Under the pieces are notes generated by a model, which saw nothing but the letters and a program-made list of their open reading frames with translations, was not told the DNA's origin and ran no database searches. 64,000 nucleotides of DNA from JAKAXS01 sp041940525 (lineage in GTDB: Bacteria; Pseudomonadota; Alphaproteobacteria; Rhizobiales; Hyphomicrobiaceae): assembly GCA_041940525.1 (NCBI GenBank), contig JBGTSB010000001.1, positions 1 to 64,000 of the forward strand, read 5' to 3'. The translations under genes were made by a program, and so were the position numbers. Positions 17,687 through 26,261 of this stretch are shown piece by piece. Position 1 is the first letter of the stretch, and the number at the start of each line of letters is the position of its first letter.

Positions 17687-18856
17687 ATGTGGGATTTGCA
17701 AAACTTTAAGATCAACCGCCGCCACGGCTGTGCACCAGCCAATCGGGTCGCGTCGACGTTATGTGCGTTGCTTCTGATGTTGGCGGCTGGGCAAACAGCC
17801 GTCGCGCAAGATCCTGCGGCGTCCGAACAAGCCGCCGCGCAAACTGCTGCCTCTGAACCGTTGACGGTGGCCACAAAGGTCGCCCCACCCTTCGCCATCC
17901 AGACCGATAATGGCGAATGGACCGGGCTGGCTATTGAGCTTTTGCGGGACATTACCCAAACGCTCGACCGGCCAATCGTTTGGAGGAAGTATGACACGGG
18001 GGATGGCGTCGTTGATGCTGTCTCCAAGGGCGAGGCCGATTTGGGCGTGGCCGCCATCTCGATTACCGGCGACCGGGAAAAAATCGCCGACTTCTCCCAT
18101 GCGTTCTACGATTCCGGATTGGCCATTGCGGTGCACACCGAACAAAGGTCCGGGTTCTGGGATGTCATCCAAGCGCTCACCTCACCGGCGTTCTTGACGA
18201 CCGTTTCCATGCTTGGACTGTTGCTCCTCGTCACAGGTGCCATCATCTGGCTTGTTGAACGCGGCAAGAATTCCGAACAGTTCCACGACCAGCCCATCAA
18301 AGGGATCGGGACGGGATTCTGGTGGGCCGCCGTGACCATGACGACGGTGGGTTATGGCGACAAGGCGCCGATCACGCCGTTGGGGCGTGCGATCGCCGTG
18401 GTTTGGATGTTCGCCGCACTCATCCTGACGGCGGTCTTTACGGCTCAGCTGACAACAGCGCTGACATTGGAGGGGATCTCCGGGCCGGTCTCGGGGCCGA
18501 AGGACTTGCCGCGCGCGAAAGTCGGTGTCGTGGCAAAATCCGCAACGCTCGATTATTTCAATCAACGCTCAATGCGCCCACAGGAGTTCGACAGTGTCGC
18601 CGATGGCCTACAGGCGCTGGACACTGGAAAGATCGACGCCTTCGTTCACGATGAGCCGCTCTTGCGGTTTTCAATCCTGCGAAATTTCCCTGGAAAGGTT
18701 GAACTGTTGCCGGACGTGTTCGAGCCCCAGGGCTATGGCATTGTCCTTCAGCCCGGCAGCGCGCTGCGCGAGCCCGTGAACCAGGCCCTGCTAGCCTTCC
18801 GCGAGACGGAGCGCTGGGCGGGCATAAGACGCCGCTACCTCGGCGAACAGCCTTAG
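17687..18856 (+). CDS. GluR0-like ligand-gated potassium channel
   Basis: This 389-residue protein has a signal peptide, then a periplasmic binding lobe (S1) with the ligand-binding motif ITGDREKIADFS; its Arg contacts the amino-acid carboxylate in this fold. A two-helix pore domain follows, with filter TTVGYGD at about residues 219-225 between helices near 169-190 and 232-257. The second lobe (S2, from about 263) ends the protein, with DAFVHDEPLL. S1-TM-pore-TM-S2 with a potassium-type filter is the layout of the prokaryotic glutamate receptor GluR0. The ligand is likely an amino acid. The start at 17687 is preferred to 17663, which lies inside the hairpin. A strong terminator follows. Confidence 0.9.
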   Translation: MWDLQNFKINRRHGCAPANRVASTLCALLLMLAAGQTAVAQDPAASEQAAAQTAASEPLTVATKVAPPFAIQTDNGEWTGLAIELLRDITQTLDRPIVWRKYDTGDGVVDAVSKGEADLGVAAISITGDREKIADFSHAFYDSGLAIAVHTEQRSGFWDVIQALTSPAFLTTVSMLGLLLLVTGAIIWLVERGKNSEQFHDQPIKGIGTGFWWAAVTMTTVGYGDKAPITPLGRAIAVVWMFAALILTAVFTAQLTTALTLEGISGPVSGPKDLPRAKVGVVAKSATLDYFNQRSMRPQEFDSVADGLQALDTGKIDAFVHDEPLLRFSILRNFPGKVELLPDVFEPQGYGIVLQPGSALREPVNQALLAFRETERWAGIRRRYLGEQP

Positions 18857-18878
18857 CTCCCGAACAGCCGATGAATAG

Positions 18879-18908
18879 AAAAGACCGCGGCATTGACTGC
18901 GGTCTTTT
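18879..18908 (+). terminator. intrinsic terminator
   Basis: AAAAGACCGC (18879-18888), 10-base loop, GCGGTCTTTT (18899-18908). It lies 22 bp after the channel stop and is symmetrical enough to serve the minus-strand gene at 18943 too. Confidence 0.88.
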
Positions 18909-18942
18909 CGCCGTCCCTCAAACCGTTCGCCGGCGAGCAATA

Positions 18943-19359
18943 TCAGGCGGCGTGCATGATCCAGCGGACGACATTGTCGGCGGCCATCGCGAGCGCGACC
19001 GACAGCGACAGACACAAGGCGCCCATACCAGCCCGCTGACGCCAACTGCGGTAGCTTGGGCGCTGGCGCGGTGGACCGGCCGTCAGCGCGGTTAGCTGGC
19101 GTTTAACTTTCCTATTTGCATAGCGGGAATGATGACAGGTACGTTGGGAGAGAGCGTTGCTTATGCTGCGCAGCGTGTCGACGTCATAACGAAACTCGTT
19201 CGCCAAACTCTCCAGCTGGCTGGTCGTACACAGCTCCAATTTTGAATAACGGCGTGGGCCTGTTGTGTGCACTGCAAACTCTCTCGATGTTGTGTTCTTT
19301 ATAGCACAACAGCCGCGTTCCGTCTTCAGGAATTGGTAGGTTTTACGCAGAAAATACAT
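18943..19359 (-). CDS. hypothetical protein with C-terminal membrane helix
   Basis: This frame of 138 residues is basic and Cys-containing, with a plausible helical core (TTSQLESLANEFRYDVDTLRS) and a C-terminal hydrophobic helix (GMGALCLSLSVALAMAADNVVRW). There is a purine-rich AGAGA just before the ATG. The bidirectional terminator at 18879-18908 lies 34 bp after its stop, which supports a real transcription unit. No family is recognised and coding status is only probable. Confidence 0.45.
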   Translation of the reverse strand: MYFLRKTYQFLKTERGCCAIKNTTSREFAVHTTGPRRYSKLELCTTSQLESLANEFRYDVDTLRSISNALSQRTCHHSRYANRKVKRQLTALTAGPPRQRPSYRSWRQRAGMGALCLSLSVALAMAADNVVRWIMHAA

Positions 19360-19435
19360 CTTCTCTTAAGTAAAAAGCCGTGCAGGAAACCGCGCTAGAA
19401 TGCAGGCTTTGTGAACCGCAAAAGACAGATTGATC

Positions 19436-19930
19436 ATGACTTCAAAACCAACCCTTCAGCCCTTCTTGTTGAGCGATACACTGGCCCTCGTCGATTTGTT
19501 CGCGCAGAGCATCGAGGAGTTGACAGCGGATGATTACGATGACGATCAGCGTTTGGCCTGGGCCAGCAGCGCGGCCGATGCGGAAGCTTTCGCGCGCAGA
19601 CTTGAAAAGATGCTCACGCTCGTCGCCAGGATTGACGGCGAGTATGCCGGCTTTGCTGCGCTGAAAGACAATGCAGTGATTGACCTGCTCTACGTGCATC
19701 CCTTCTACATTCGCCAAGGGGTCGCCTCGACCCTCGTGGACGCCTTGGAGCGGCTCGCGGCGGCGCGCGGGGCGACGGAGGTTTTGGTCGACGCGAGCGA
19801 GACCGCGGAGGAATTTTTTGAGCAGCGTGGGTATGCCCCTCAGCACAGAAATTCCGTTCCAAGGGGTGACGTCTGGCTGACGAATACCACCATGAAGAAG
19901 GCGCTGGCGGCAGCCAGTCCTGGCGACTGA
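19436..19930 (+). CDS. GNAT-family N-acetyltransferase
   Basis: This 164-residue protein follows the GNAT fold: acidic helix LIEELTADDYDDDQRLAW-like region near the N terminus, central strand DGEYAGFAALKDNAVIDLLYVHP, the acetyl-CoA loop IRQGVASTLVDALERLAA (a Q/R-x-x-G-x-A variant), and VLVDASETAEEFFEQRGY, typical of the end of the fold. It resembles the YafP/PhnO-like enzymes that act on small molecules. The start is the ATG at 19436; the TTG six bases earlier is unlikely. It stands alone. Confidence 0.85.
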   Translation: MTSKPTLQPFLLSDTLALVDLFAQSIEELTADDYDDDQRLAWASSAADAEAFARRLEKMLTLVARIDGEYAGFAALKDNAVIDLLYVHPFYIRQGVASTLVDALERLAAARGATEVLVDASETAEEFFEQRGYAPQHRNSVPRGDVWLTNTTMKKALAAASPGD

Positions 19931-20050
19931 CGTTCCGGCGAGCGGTCGAGCCTTGCCGGCCGATCAACTATCGCTTGGCCTGGGAGCCTCCTGCCCGTTA
20001 TGGTCGGCCTGAGCAATCTTCGCACAGCCAATCCGCCAAAGGCTTTTCAT

Positions 20051-21826
20051 ATGTTCTTGCGCTCGATCCTACTGGCTACTGTCTTCTGTGTAGGCCTGTT
20101 TTTTAGCCCCGGCCGCGAGGCCGGCTTTATTCCGCTGGCAATTCCGCAGGCGCTCGCGCAGATCAGCGAGAAAGAAGCCTTCGAGAGCGCAAAGGAGCTG
20201 GGTACGGCCGATGCGTGGAAAGCTTTCTTGAGTAGCTTTCCGGATGGGTTCCGGGCCGATCTGGCCAAAGCCTATCTGAAAAAGTTAGAGGGCGGGGAGT
20301 CTAACGCTTCCGATGATGCCTCTGGAACCGATGACGAAGCGTCCGCCGATAGAGAGCCGGACAAAAAATCAACAGATCCAGAGACCGCCAGTGTCAAGCC
20401 GGCTCAAATCCGTGTTGGGAAATGGCCGGAACGCTTGGCTCATGATGGAACGGACCTTTGGGTCAGCGAGAGCGGCCAGCGCTCGATTTCGCAGATCAAC
20501 CCGGAGGATGGCGAGGTTGTCGAACGCTATTCGGTCGGCCGCCTGCCCGTCGACATGGCGGCGACGAGCGACGGCCGGGTATTTGCCCTGAACAACACCG
20601 ACAATAAGATCTGGGTGCGCGAAAACGGGAAGTCCAAGGCGAGGGTGTTCGCCTCCATTCCTAGATGCGCGGAACTGATGGCGTCGGATGGTTCCGACCT
20701 TTGGGCGGTTGCGAACACGAACTGTAGTTCTCCGTCGGTGCTTTACAAGGTCTCAGGCAAGAGCCGCAAAGTCCGCAAGCAAGCCGACTTGGAAGGTGGC
20801 GTTGCCGACATGGTGGCAGATAAAGACTACGTCTATATTTCCCACACGACGGTTGGGGACCGCAAACCGTTCGTTACGCTCGTTGAGGCGGGTACTGGCG
20901 ATGTATTCGCGCTTTCTCCAGCCTCTGGCATCCACTATGGGCGGCTGGCGCTGGGCGATGACGGTGTTTTTGTTGCCGGTGCGCCGCTTGGCAATGCACA
21001 GGGCTTCATCCGCAAGCTGCCGAAGGGTAGCCCCGACTTCACCAGCGAGGCCACGACGAGCGAGCCTATTCGCGCCGTGACCGCCGCCAAGGACTATGTC
21101 ATCGCCGCTGGCGAGCAAGGCACGATTTATGTTTTGACACAGTCGGATCTGTCGCTGGTCAAAACGATCCGGCTGACGGGCGTCGGTATTGAAGCGCACG
21201 ATATTCTGGCCGTCGGCGACATGCTGTATATCGCCTCGTTCCGGAACGACCAGGCAACGAAGGACTACGTGGTATTTGCCCTTTCCGGCTGGGCGCCGGG
21301 GAAAACGGTGAGCCGCCCAACTTTCCAAACGTCAGATTCGAGCGATGACGATGACGATGGTTACTCCGATGATGCTCAGCCCCAGCAGCAGCAACGGCAG
21401 CCCAAACCGCTTAAGTGCGGCAAGAACTATAAACTTCAAAACGGCCGCTGCGTTCTGCTGCAAAACTGTGGACGCAATGCCTACCGTAGCGCGGAAGGCG
21501 ACTGCTATTGTAACCGGGGCTTTGAGATGCGGAATGGCCGGTGCCGCCGCGAGCGGTTGAAGTGCGGCAAGAACTACAAGCTGCGAAACGGCCGTTGCGT
21601 ACTGCTGCAGAACTGCGGAAAGAATGCCTACCGCAGCCCAGAAGGCGACTGCTACTGCAAGAAGCAATACGAAATGGTCAATGGCCGGTGCCGCTGGAAG
21701 CAGAACAAGAACGGCTTCGAAATCGAACCTTGGAAAAAGCCCGGCTGTAAATCGTATCAGCGCAAGTGTAACCAGGGGAATACTCAAGCTTGCCTGCAGT
21801 ATGAATCCAACTGCCAGGTGAACTAG
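20051..21826 (+). CDS. secreted beta-propeller protein with two Cys-rich repeats
   Basis: This 591-residue protein has a signal peptide (MFLRSILLATVFCVGLFF, cleavage near ALAQ). A short helical SEKEAFESAKELGTADAWKAFL motif follows, like the 'caspase-associated' or TPR-like envelope motif. After an acidic linker comes a domain with repeated strand pairs (LAHDGTDLWVSESGQRSISQIN, VDMAATSDGRVFALNNTDNKIW), a likely seven-bladed propeller, running to about residue 420. A D/Q-rich linker leads to two nearly identical 49-residue Cys-rich units (7 Cys including CYC), then a last Cys segment. It probably binds ligands at the cell surface. I chose ATG 20051 for the signal peptide. Confidence 0.75.
   Translation: MFLRSILLATVFCVGLFFSPGREAGFIPLAIPQALAQISEKEAFESAKELGTADAWKAFLSSFPDGFRADLAKAYLKKLEGGESNASDDASGTDDEASADREPDKKSTDPETASVKPAQIRVGKWPERLAHDGTDLWVSESGQRSISQINPEDGEVVERYSVGRLPVDMAATSDGRVFALNNTDNKIWVRENGKSKARVFASIPRCAELMASDGSDLWAVANTNCSSPSVLYKVSGKSRKVRKQADLEGGVADMVADKDYVYISHTTVGDRKPFVTLVEAGTGDVFALSPASGIHYGRLALGDDGVFVAGAPLGNAQGFIRKLPKGSPDFTSEATTSEPIRAVTAAKDYVIAAGEQGTIYVLTQSDLSLVKTIRLTGVGIEAHDILAVGDMLYIASFRNDQATKDYVVFALSGWAPGKTVSRPTFQTSDSSDDDDDGYSDDAQPQQQQRQPKPLKCGKNYKLQNGRCVLLQNCGRNAYRSAEGDCYCNRGFEMRNGRCRRERLKCGKNYKLRNGRCVLLQNCGKNAYRSPEGDCYCKKQYEMVNGRCRWKQNKNGFEIEPWKKPGCKSYQRKCNQGNTQACLQYESNCQVN
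21410..21703 (+). repeat. two 147-bp tandem coding repeats
   Basis: Units 21410-21556 and 21557-21703 each encode 49 residues beginning LKCGKNYKL and ending CR plus three residues. The proteins are about 80 percent identical by eye; the DNA has diverged mainly at third positions. Each unit resembles two EGF-like or chitin-binding-like halves: C-x10-C-x5-C, then C-x-C and C. This is a recent internal duplication. Confidence 0.9.
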
Positions 21827-21835
21827 CAGAGCGCA

Positions 21836-22882
21836 CTACGCCTGATCGGGCCCGCCGGCAGGTGGGCCCACATCCTCTGCAGGCTTGTCGTCACGAACGC
21901 CCTTGTAGGCTGCCTGGCGTAGGAGGCCATCCGCGCTCCAGCCCCGGTAGGCCACGTTCACGACCAGCCTCGGCTGCACCCAGGTGATCCCGCTGCGTTG
22001 TGCGCTGGTGAGACGGCCGTGGAATGGCGAACGGGCGGCGCGCAAGCTTTGTAGGCCATCCCACAAAGCGGCCGCAGTGCGCTGGTCGAAGCCGGTACCG
22101 ACACGTCCCGTGTAGATAAACTTTCCGTTCTTGAAGTAACCCAGCGCCAGCGAGCCAATCGCGTTTTTTTGGGCGGCATGGTCAGCGTAGCCACCAATCA
22201 CGAACTCGTCGGTGAAAGCGCACTTGATCTTCCGCCATTCGTCGCGGCGCCCGCTGCGATAGGGCTTGTCTTTTCTTTTTGAAACGATCCCTTCCAGCCC
22301 AAGCTTGCATGCCTCGGTGAAGATCGCCTCTCCGTTTCCCTCTAGGTGTTGGCTGAAGCGGATGTTTTCGTTGTCCGGTTGCTCCGACAGAAGTGTTTCC
22401 AGTGCCGCGCGGCGCTCTGATAGCGGCAGCGCCCGCAGGTCCAACCCGTTTAGGAAAAGCAGGTCGAAAGCGTAATACACCATCTCGTCCGACCGCCCTG
22501 CTTTCAGGGCTTCGACGAGGGCTGTGAAGCTAGAAAGGCCGGAGGTCTCTTCGACCACGACTTCGCCGTCCAGCACGGCCGAGGCTACTTGCCATTTGGC
22601 CAAAGCTTGTTTGATCGCGCCGAAGCGAGCCGTCCAGTCCAGGCCCGTGCGCGTGAGCAACTGGACGGCGCCGTGTTCTAGCCGCGCCTGAATGCGATAC
22701 CCGTCGAATTTGATCTCGTGGATCCACGCGTCGCCGCCGGCAAAGCGTTGGTAGGATTTAGCCAGACACGGTGCGATGAATGCAGGTGGCGGCGCCGCGT
22801 GCAGCGGCTGCATGCTGGTACCCTTACCAGACCCGGCCCCCTTGGACGAAACTTTCTTTCGTTTGCCGCGTTGAGCCATCAC
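21836..22882 (-). CDS. ATP-dependent DNA ligase (LigD ligase domain as separate protein)
   Basis: This 348-residue ligase has motif I HEIKFDGYRIQ (the adenylated Lys), VLDGEVVV (motif III region), VYYAFDLLFLNG, LEGIVSKRKDKPYRSGR (motif IV) and EWRKIKC (motif V), then an OB-fold. The sequence is of the LigD central-domain type rather than the NAD type. It lacks the polymerase and phosphoesterase domains, which are encoded by the gene at 23193-24866. Together with Ku they form a nonhomologous end-joining set. The small YeaQ-like gene sits between, on the other strand. Confidence 0.92.
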   Translation of the reverse strand: MMAQRGKRKKVSSKGAGSGKGTSMQPLHAAPPPAFIAPCLAKSYQRFAGGDAWIHEIKFDGYRIQARLEHGAVQLLTRTGLDWTARFGAIKQALAKWQVASAVLDGEVVVEETSGLSSFTALVEALKAGRSDEMVYYAFDLLFLNGLDLRALPLSERRAALETLLSEQPDNENIRFSQHLEGNGEAIFTEACKLGLEGIVSKRKDKPYRSGRRDEWRKIKCAFTDEFVIGGYADHAAQKNAIGSLALGYFKNGKFIYTGRVGTGFDQRTAAALWDGLQSLRAARSPFHGRLTSAQRSGITWVQPRLVVNVAYRGWSADGLLRQAAYKGVRDDKPAEDVGPPAGGPDQA

Positions 22883-22914
22883 TTACCTAGTTATTCTTGC
22901 TTTGGAGATAACGC

Positions 22915-23196
22915 ATGGCAATTATTACGACAGCGCTTTTGACGTTTATTCTCTTGATCTTAATCGGCATCGCCGTCGGGCTCATCTTTAACCGAAAGGG
23001 CCGGAGCTGGCTCGGGCGGCAGATCGTCGAGTCCACTGGAGCGGGCGACGTCACCTTCGCACTGGTCGGAATCGCCGGCTCATTCATGGGTTATCACGTC
23101 GGCGTCATCCTGGAGTTGCTTCCCACTTGGCTCTGGTACATCACCGCGATCGTTGGTGCGATCTTGACGATCTGGCTGTGGCGCGGCCGCTCCTAA
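22915..23196 (+). CDS. YeaQ/YmgE-like (GlsB) small membrane protein
   Basis: This 93-residue protein has three hydrophobic segments and the pattern of the transglycosylase-associated GlsB/YeaQ/YmgE stress family (LIGIAVGLIFNRKG, FALVGIAGSFMGYHVG). The start has GGAGA upstream. It lies between the ligase and LigD genes on the opposite strand, and its last four bases overlap the stop of LigD. Expression under stress would suit the family, but no regulator site is seen. Confidence 0.8.
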   Translation: MAIITTALLTFILLILIGIAVGLIFNRKGRSWLGRQIVESTGAGDVTFALVGIAGSFMGYHVGVILELLPTWLWYITAIVGAILTIWLWRGRS

Positions 23197-24866
23197 GTTT
23201 GCTGCAATTTGATCAGGGCCTGAATGGCGCGCTTTAACGGGCGCGCCGCTTTGGGATAATGCGCCCAAGCTTTGCTGTCACCCATCAGCTTTGGCGCGGT
23301 CTCGATTGTGAAGCGCATCGGATGCAATCCGGCGCGCACTTGTCCCCAGGTCAACGGCATGGAGACCGGCGCACCCGGTCTTGCCCTCGGCGACAACGGC
23401 GCGACGGCCGTCGCCATCCGGTCATTGCGCAGATAGTCGAGAAAGATTCGGCCTTTCCGTTTCGCCTTCGACATTGTGACGAGATACTTGTCCGGGCTTT
23501 CTTCAGCCATTGAAGCGCACAGAGCCTGTGCGAATGTCTTGGCCTCGTCCCAGCCCAACGAGGACCTTCCATCAGTCTTCAACGGCGTGACGACGTGGAG
23601 CCCCTTGCCGCCAGTGGTTTTGCAAAACGGCACGAGACCGACTTGCTCTACTCGCGTTTTCATCTCTCGGGCGGCCGAGACGACGTCATCGAAGCTGACG
23701 TCTGGTGCTGGGTCGAGATCGAAGATGAGGCGCCCCGGCACAGTGGGTTCGTCAACGCTGCAGTTCCATGGATGGAACTCCAGCGCCGCGCTCTGGGCCA
23801 TGGCAATCAGGGCTTCCAAAGTATCGATTTGCAGGTAGGGATCCCGGTCACCGGGCACTTTCACGGTGGTGACAAGGTCCGACGTTCCCTTCATCGCGTG
23901 GCGTTGAAAGAATGACTCCTTCTCAATGCCGTCAGGTGCGCGAATGATCGAACATGGCCGCCCTGCAATATGCTGAAGCATCCACGGCCCCACCGCCTCC
24001 AGATAGAGTGCCAGATCACGCTTTTTGACCGGGTTTTGCCCTTTGTGTTTGGGCCAAAGCACCTTGTCAGGATTTGAGATCGTGACGCCGCAGACAACGT
24101 TGTCCGTGCTGTCTTTGACTGCGCTAACCTTTGGCACAGCGCCTGTGGTTGGACGCCTGTGCGATTTGGGAGCGGAAGAAGATGCACGTTTTGGCTTGGT
24201 ATCGTGCCAGATCGCATCCGGCTTTGGCGCACCTTGCGGCTTCGTCATGAAGGCCTCCGGCGCATCACCCTCCCCGCGCGCGATCTGCCTCATGGTTCGT
24301 CCTGATGCGACCGACCGGTCCTTTTTCAACACCCCTTCGCCGTCGCCCGATTTGGCATACTCGTCTTTATGTTTGATCAGCAGCCAGTTGGTTTGACTTT
24401 TTCGTCCAGACCGCGCTTCCCGGTCATGCTTCATGCGCACCAGAACGAAGCTGCCCTTGAGCTTTTCACCGGCGACCGTGAATTTCAGTTCGCCATCCTC
24501 TAAGGAGGTCAAGGCGGACTGCTCATCCTCGGGCACCCAAAAGCCGCGGTCCCACAGCATGACTGTGCCGCCACCGTAGGCATCTTTTGGGATCGTCCCT
24601 TCGAAGTCGCCGTAGTCAAGCGGATGGTCTTCGACTTCGACGGCCAATCGCTTTTCCTTTGGATCGAGCGAAGGGCCGCGCGTGACCGCCCAGGACTTGA
24701 AGACACCGTCGACCTCCAGGCGAAAGTCGTAGTGTAGTCTTGTAGCGTCGTGTTTCTGGATGACGAAGCGGGGGTACTCAGCCGAGCGGACGCGTCCGCC
24801 TCGGGGCTCGGCGGTCTGTTTGAAATCGCGCTTGGCGCGATACTTCGCTAACTTTCCAGCCGCCAT
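23193..24866 (-). CDS. ligD: LigD without ligase domain: phosphoesterase-polymerase fusion
   Basis: This 557-residue protein starts with the 3'-phosphoesterase domain (about 30-190; QKHDATRLHYDFRLE, VEDHPLDYGDFEG, PKDAYGGGTVMLWD). After a Lys/Ser-rich linker comes the primase-polymerase domain (from about 255 to the end; IIRAPDGIEKESFFQRHA, catalytic DLDPAPD, CKTTGGKGLHVV). The ligase domain that usually lies between or beside them is missing and encoded separately at 21836-22882. It would trim and fill broken DNA ends with Ku. It starts 29 bp after the ku stop, so ku-ligD is an operon. Confidence 0.93.
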   Translation of the reverse strand: MAAGKLAKYRAKRDFKQTAEPRGGRVRSAEYPRFVIQKHDATRLHYDFRLEVDGVFKSWAVTRGPSLDPKEKRLAVEVEDHPLDYGDFEGTIPKDAYGGGTVMLWDRGFWVPEDEQSALTSLEDGELKFTVAGEKLKGSFVLVRMKHDREARSGRKSQTNWLLIKHKDEYAKSGDGEGVLKKDRSVASGRTMRQIARGEGDAPEAFMTKPQGAPKPDAIWHDTKPKRASSSAPKSHRRPTTGAVPKVSAVKDSTDNVVCGVTISNPDKVLWPKHKGQNPVKKRDLALYLEAVGPWMLQHIAGRPCSIIRAPDGIEKESFFQRHAMKGTSDLVTTVKVPGDRDPYLQIDTLEALIAMAQSAALEFHPWNCSVDEPTVPGRLIFDLDPAPDVSFDDVVSAAREMKTRVEQVGLVPFCKTTGGKGLHVVTPLKTDGRSSLGWDEAKTFAQALCASMAEESPDKYLVTMSKAKRKGRIFLDYLRNDRMATAVAPLSPRARPGAPVSMPLTWGQVRAGLHPMRFTIETAPKLMGDSKAWAHYPKAARPLKRAIQALIKLQQT

Positions 24867-24895
24867 CTCCGGCTCTTGTTGTCAGCGGCCAACGC

Positions 24896-25780
24896 CTATG
24901 ACGCGCGCTTCTTGGACCGGGACGGCGTCTTCTTCGCAGGCGCGGCCTTTTCCGTTGACTTGCGCTTGGACGAACCAGACGTGGACTTGCCTTGGGCGCC
25001 CACGCTCTTCTTCAGCGCCTCCATCAGGTCCACCACGTTCGTACCTTTCGGCCTGGCTTCTTCATGTGGTGCGATAATTTTGCGGCCCTTGATCTTGTCC
25101 TGCACCAGCTGTTTCAGCGCTGTCTGGTAGTGGTCTTCAAACTTCTCTGGCGCGAAGGTGCTGGACTTCTTGCCGATGAGCTGTTCTGCAAGGTCCACCA
25201 TCTCCTTGTCAGGCTTGGCCGTTGGTACTTCGTCGAAGAAATCGGCTGGGTCTCGCAGCTCTTCGGCGTAACGCAGCATTTCCATGACCATTCCGTCTTC
25301 AAGCGGCTTGATGGCAACGAGCCATTCGCGCCCCGCTATCGTCACCTGTGCCAGACCGACCTTGCCGGTCTTACGCAGCGCATCGCGGATGACAACATAA
25401 CCCTCGCCGGACATCTCATCGGCAGGCACGATGAAATATGGACGCTCGAAGTATCGATAATCGATCTCATCGGCATCTACGAACTGAGCTAGGTCGATCG
25501 TCTTCTTACTCTCGAGTTTAAGCGCGTCGATCTCTTCAGGCTCGATCGTAACATACGTGTCGGTGTCGACTTCGTAGCCTTTGACGATATCGGAGTTGTC
25601 GATCTCGCCGACGCCTTGCACGATCTTCTGATACTTGATGCGGCGGCCCGAGGGCTTGTGAATCTGACGGAACGAAATGTCCGACTTGGACTCAACCGCG
25701 CTGTAAATTTCAACGCCAATGGAGACTAGGCTGAGGCGCAGAAACCCCTTCCAATACGCGCGCGCAGATTTCTTAGGCAT
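24896..25780 (-). CDS. ku: bacterial Ku protein
   Basis: This 294-residue DNA-end-binding protein is the core of the end-joining pathway. It begins RAYWKGFLRLSLVSIGVEIYSAVES and contains KIVQGVGEIDNSDIVKGYEVD and YFERPYFIVPADE, all typical of bacterial Ku. The C terminus (from about 255) is a Lys/Ser-rich tail (GSSKRKSTEKAAPAKK), known in other Ku proteins to contact DNA and LigD. It lies first in the operon with ligD. Confidence 0.95.
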   Translation of the reverse strand: MPKKSARAYWKGFLRLSLVSIGVEIYSAVESKSDISFRQIHKPSGRRIKYQKIVQGVGEIDNSDIVKGYEVDTDTYVTIEPEEIDALKLESKKTIDLAQFVDADEIDYRYFERPYFIVPADEMSGEGYVVIRDALRKTGKVGLAQVTIAGREWLVAIKPLEDGMVMEMLRYAEELRDPADFFDEVPTAKPDKEMVDLAEQLIGKKSSTFAPEKFEDHYQTALKQLVQDKIKGRKIIAPHEEARPKGTNVVDLMEALKKSVGAQGKSTSGSSKRKSTEKAAPAKKTPSRSKKRAS

Positions 25781-26261
25781 GACGCAAAACCACCTGTGCC
25801 AATCTAAATCCAGTGATCACACTATGCGTCCACCACAACATGTTGACAACGAACTTCACAAGTTGCAGCGGCGCTCTTGACGTCGAAACGCTTGAAATTG
25901 CGCTTCGGTTCACCCCTGGCCGACTAGGCATCTTCGTAAGATTAATTTGGCTGCCCTTTATTCTGTGGGCGCATTACTTGGCTCCGGCCTGATGTTCGCG
26001 CGCCGTTGGCCAAACCCTGGCCTTAGCATGTGTCACTTGCCTTGGGTGTCCGTCCGCGCGCAGTACGCATGTGTTACCAGGTGCGATCGCGTGTGCTAGC
26101 CCAGCCTCAATATTGCCTTGTAGGGCGCACAGAACTGCGCCAGCGCCTTTCTCGAAAACGGGGGAGAAGGACGCAACGTCGACCCGCTAGGGGCAAGCAC
26201 GAGGGAACACGCAAATCGTCTTCCTTGGCTGCCCGTGTCATGCGTTCAGGGAGAAGTTGCG
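25781..26261. other. 480-bp gene-free region upstream of ku
   Basis: I see no convincing gene here. The left part must hold the ku-ligD promoter on the minus strand. The right end carries GGGAGAAG, the ribosome site of the gene at 26262. A short plus-strand frame at 26030-26305 is Arg-rich and overlaps that gene, so I do not count it. Confidence 0.5.

Noticed and set aside
21410..21703. Direct repeats suggestive of a repeat array
   Set aside because: Two 147-bp units inside one open frame; not CRISPR. No CRISPR array was seen anywhere in the window.
21332..21787. Minus-strand frame of 151 hydrophobic residues
   Set aside because: Antisense to the Cys-rich repeats; its hydrophobicity is a by-product of the complementary codons.
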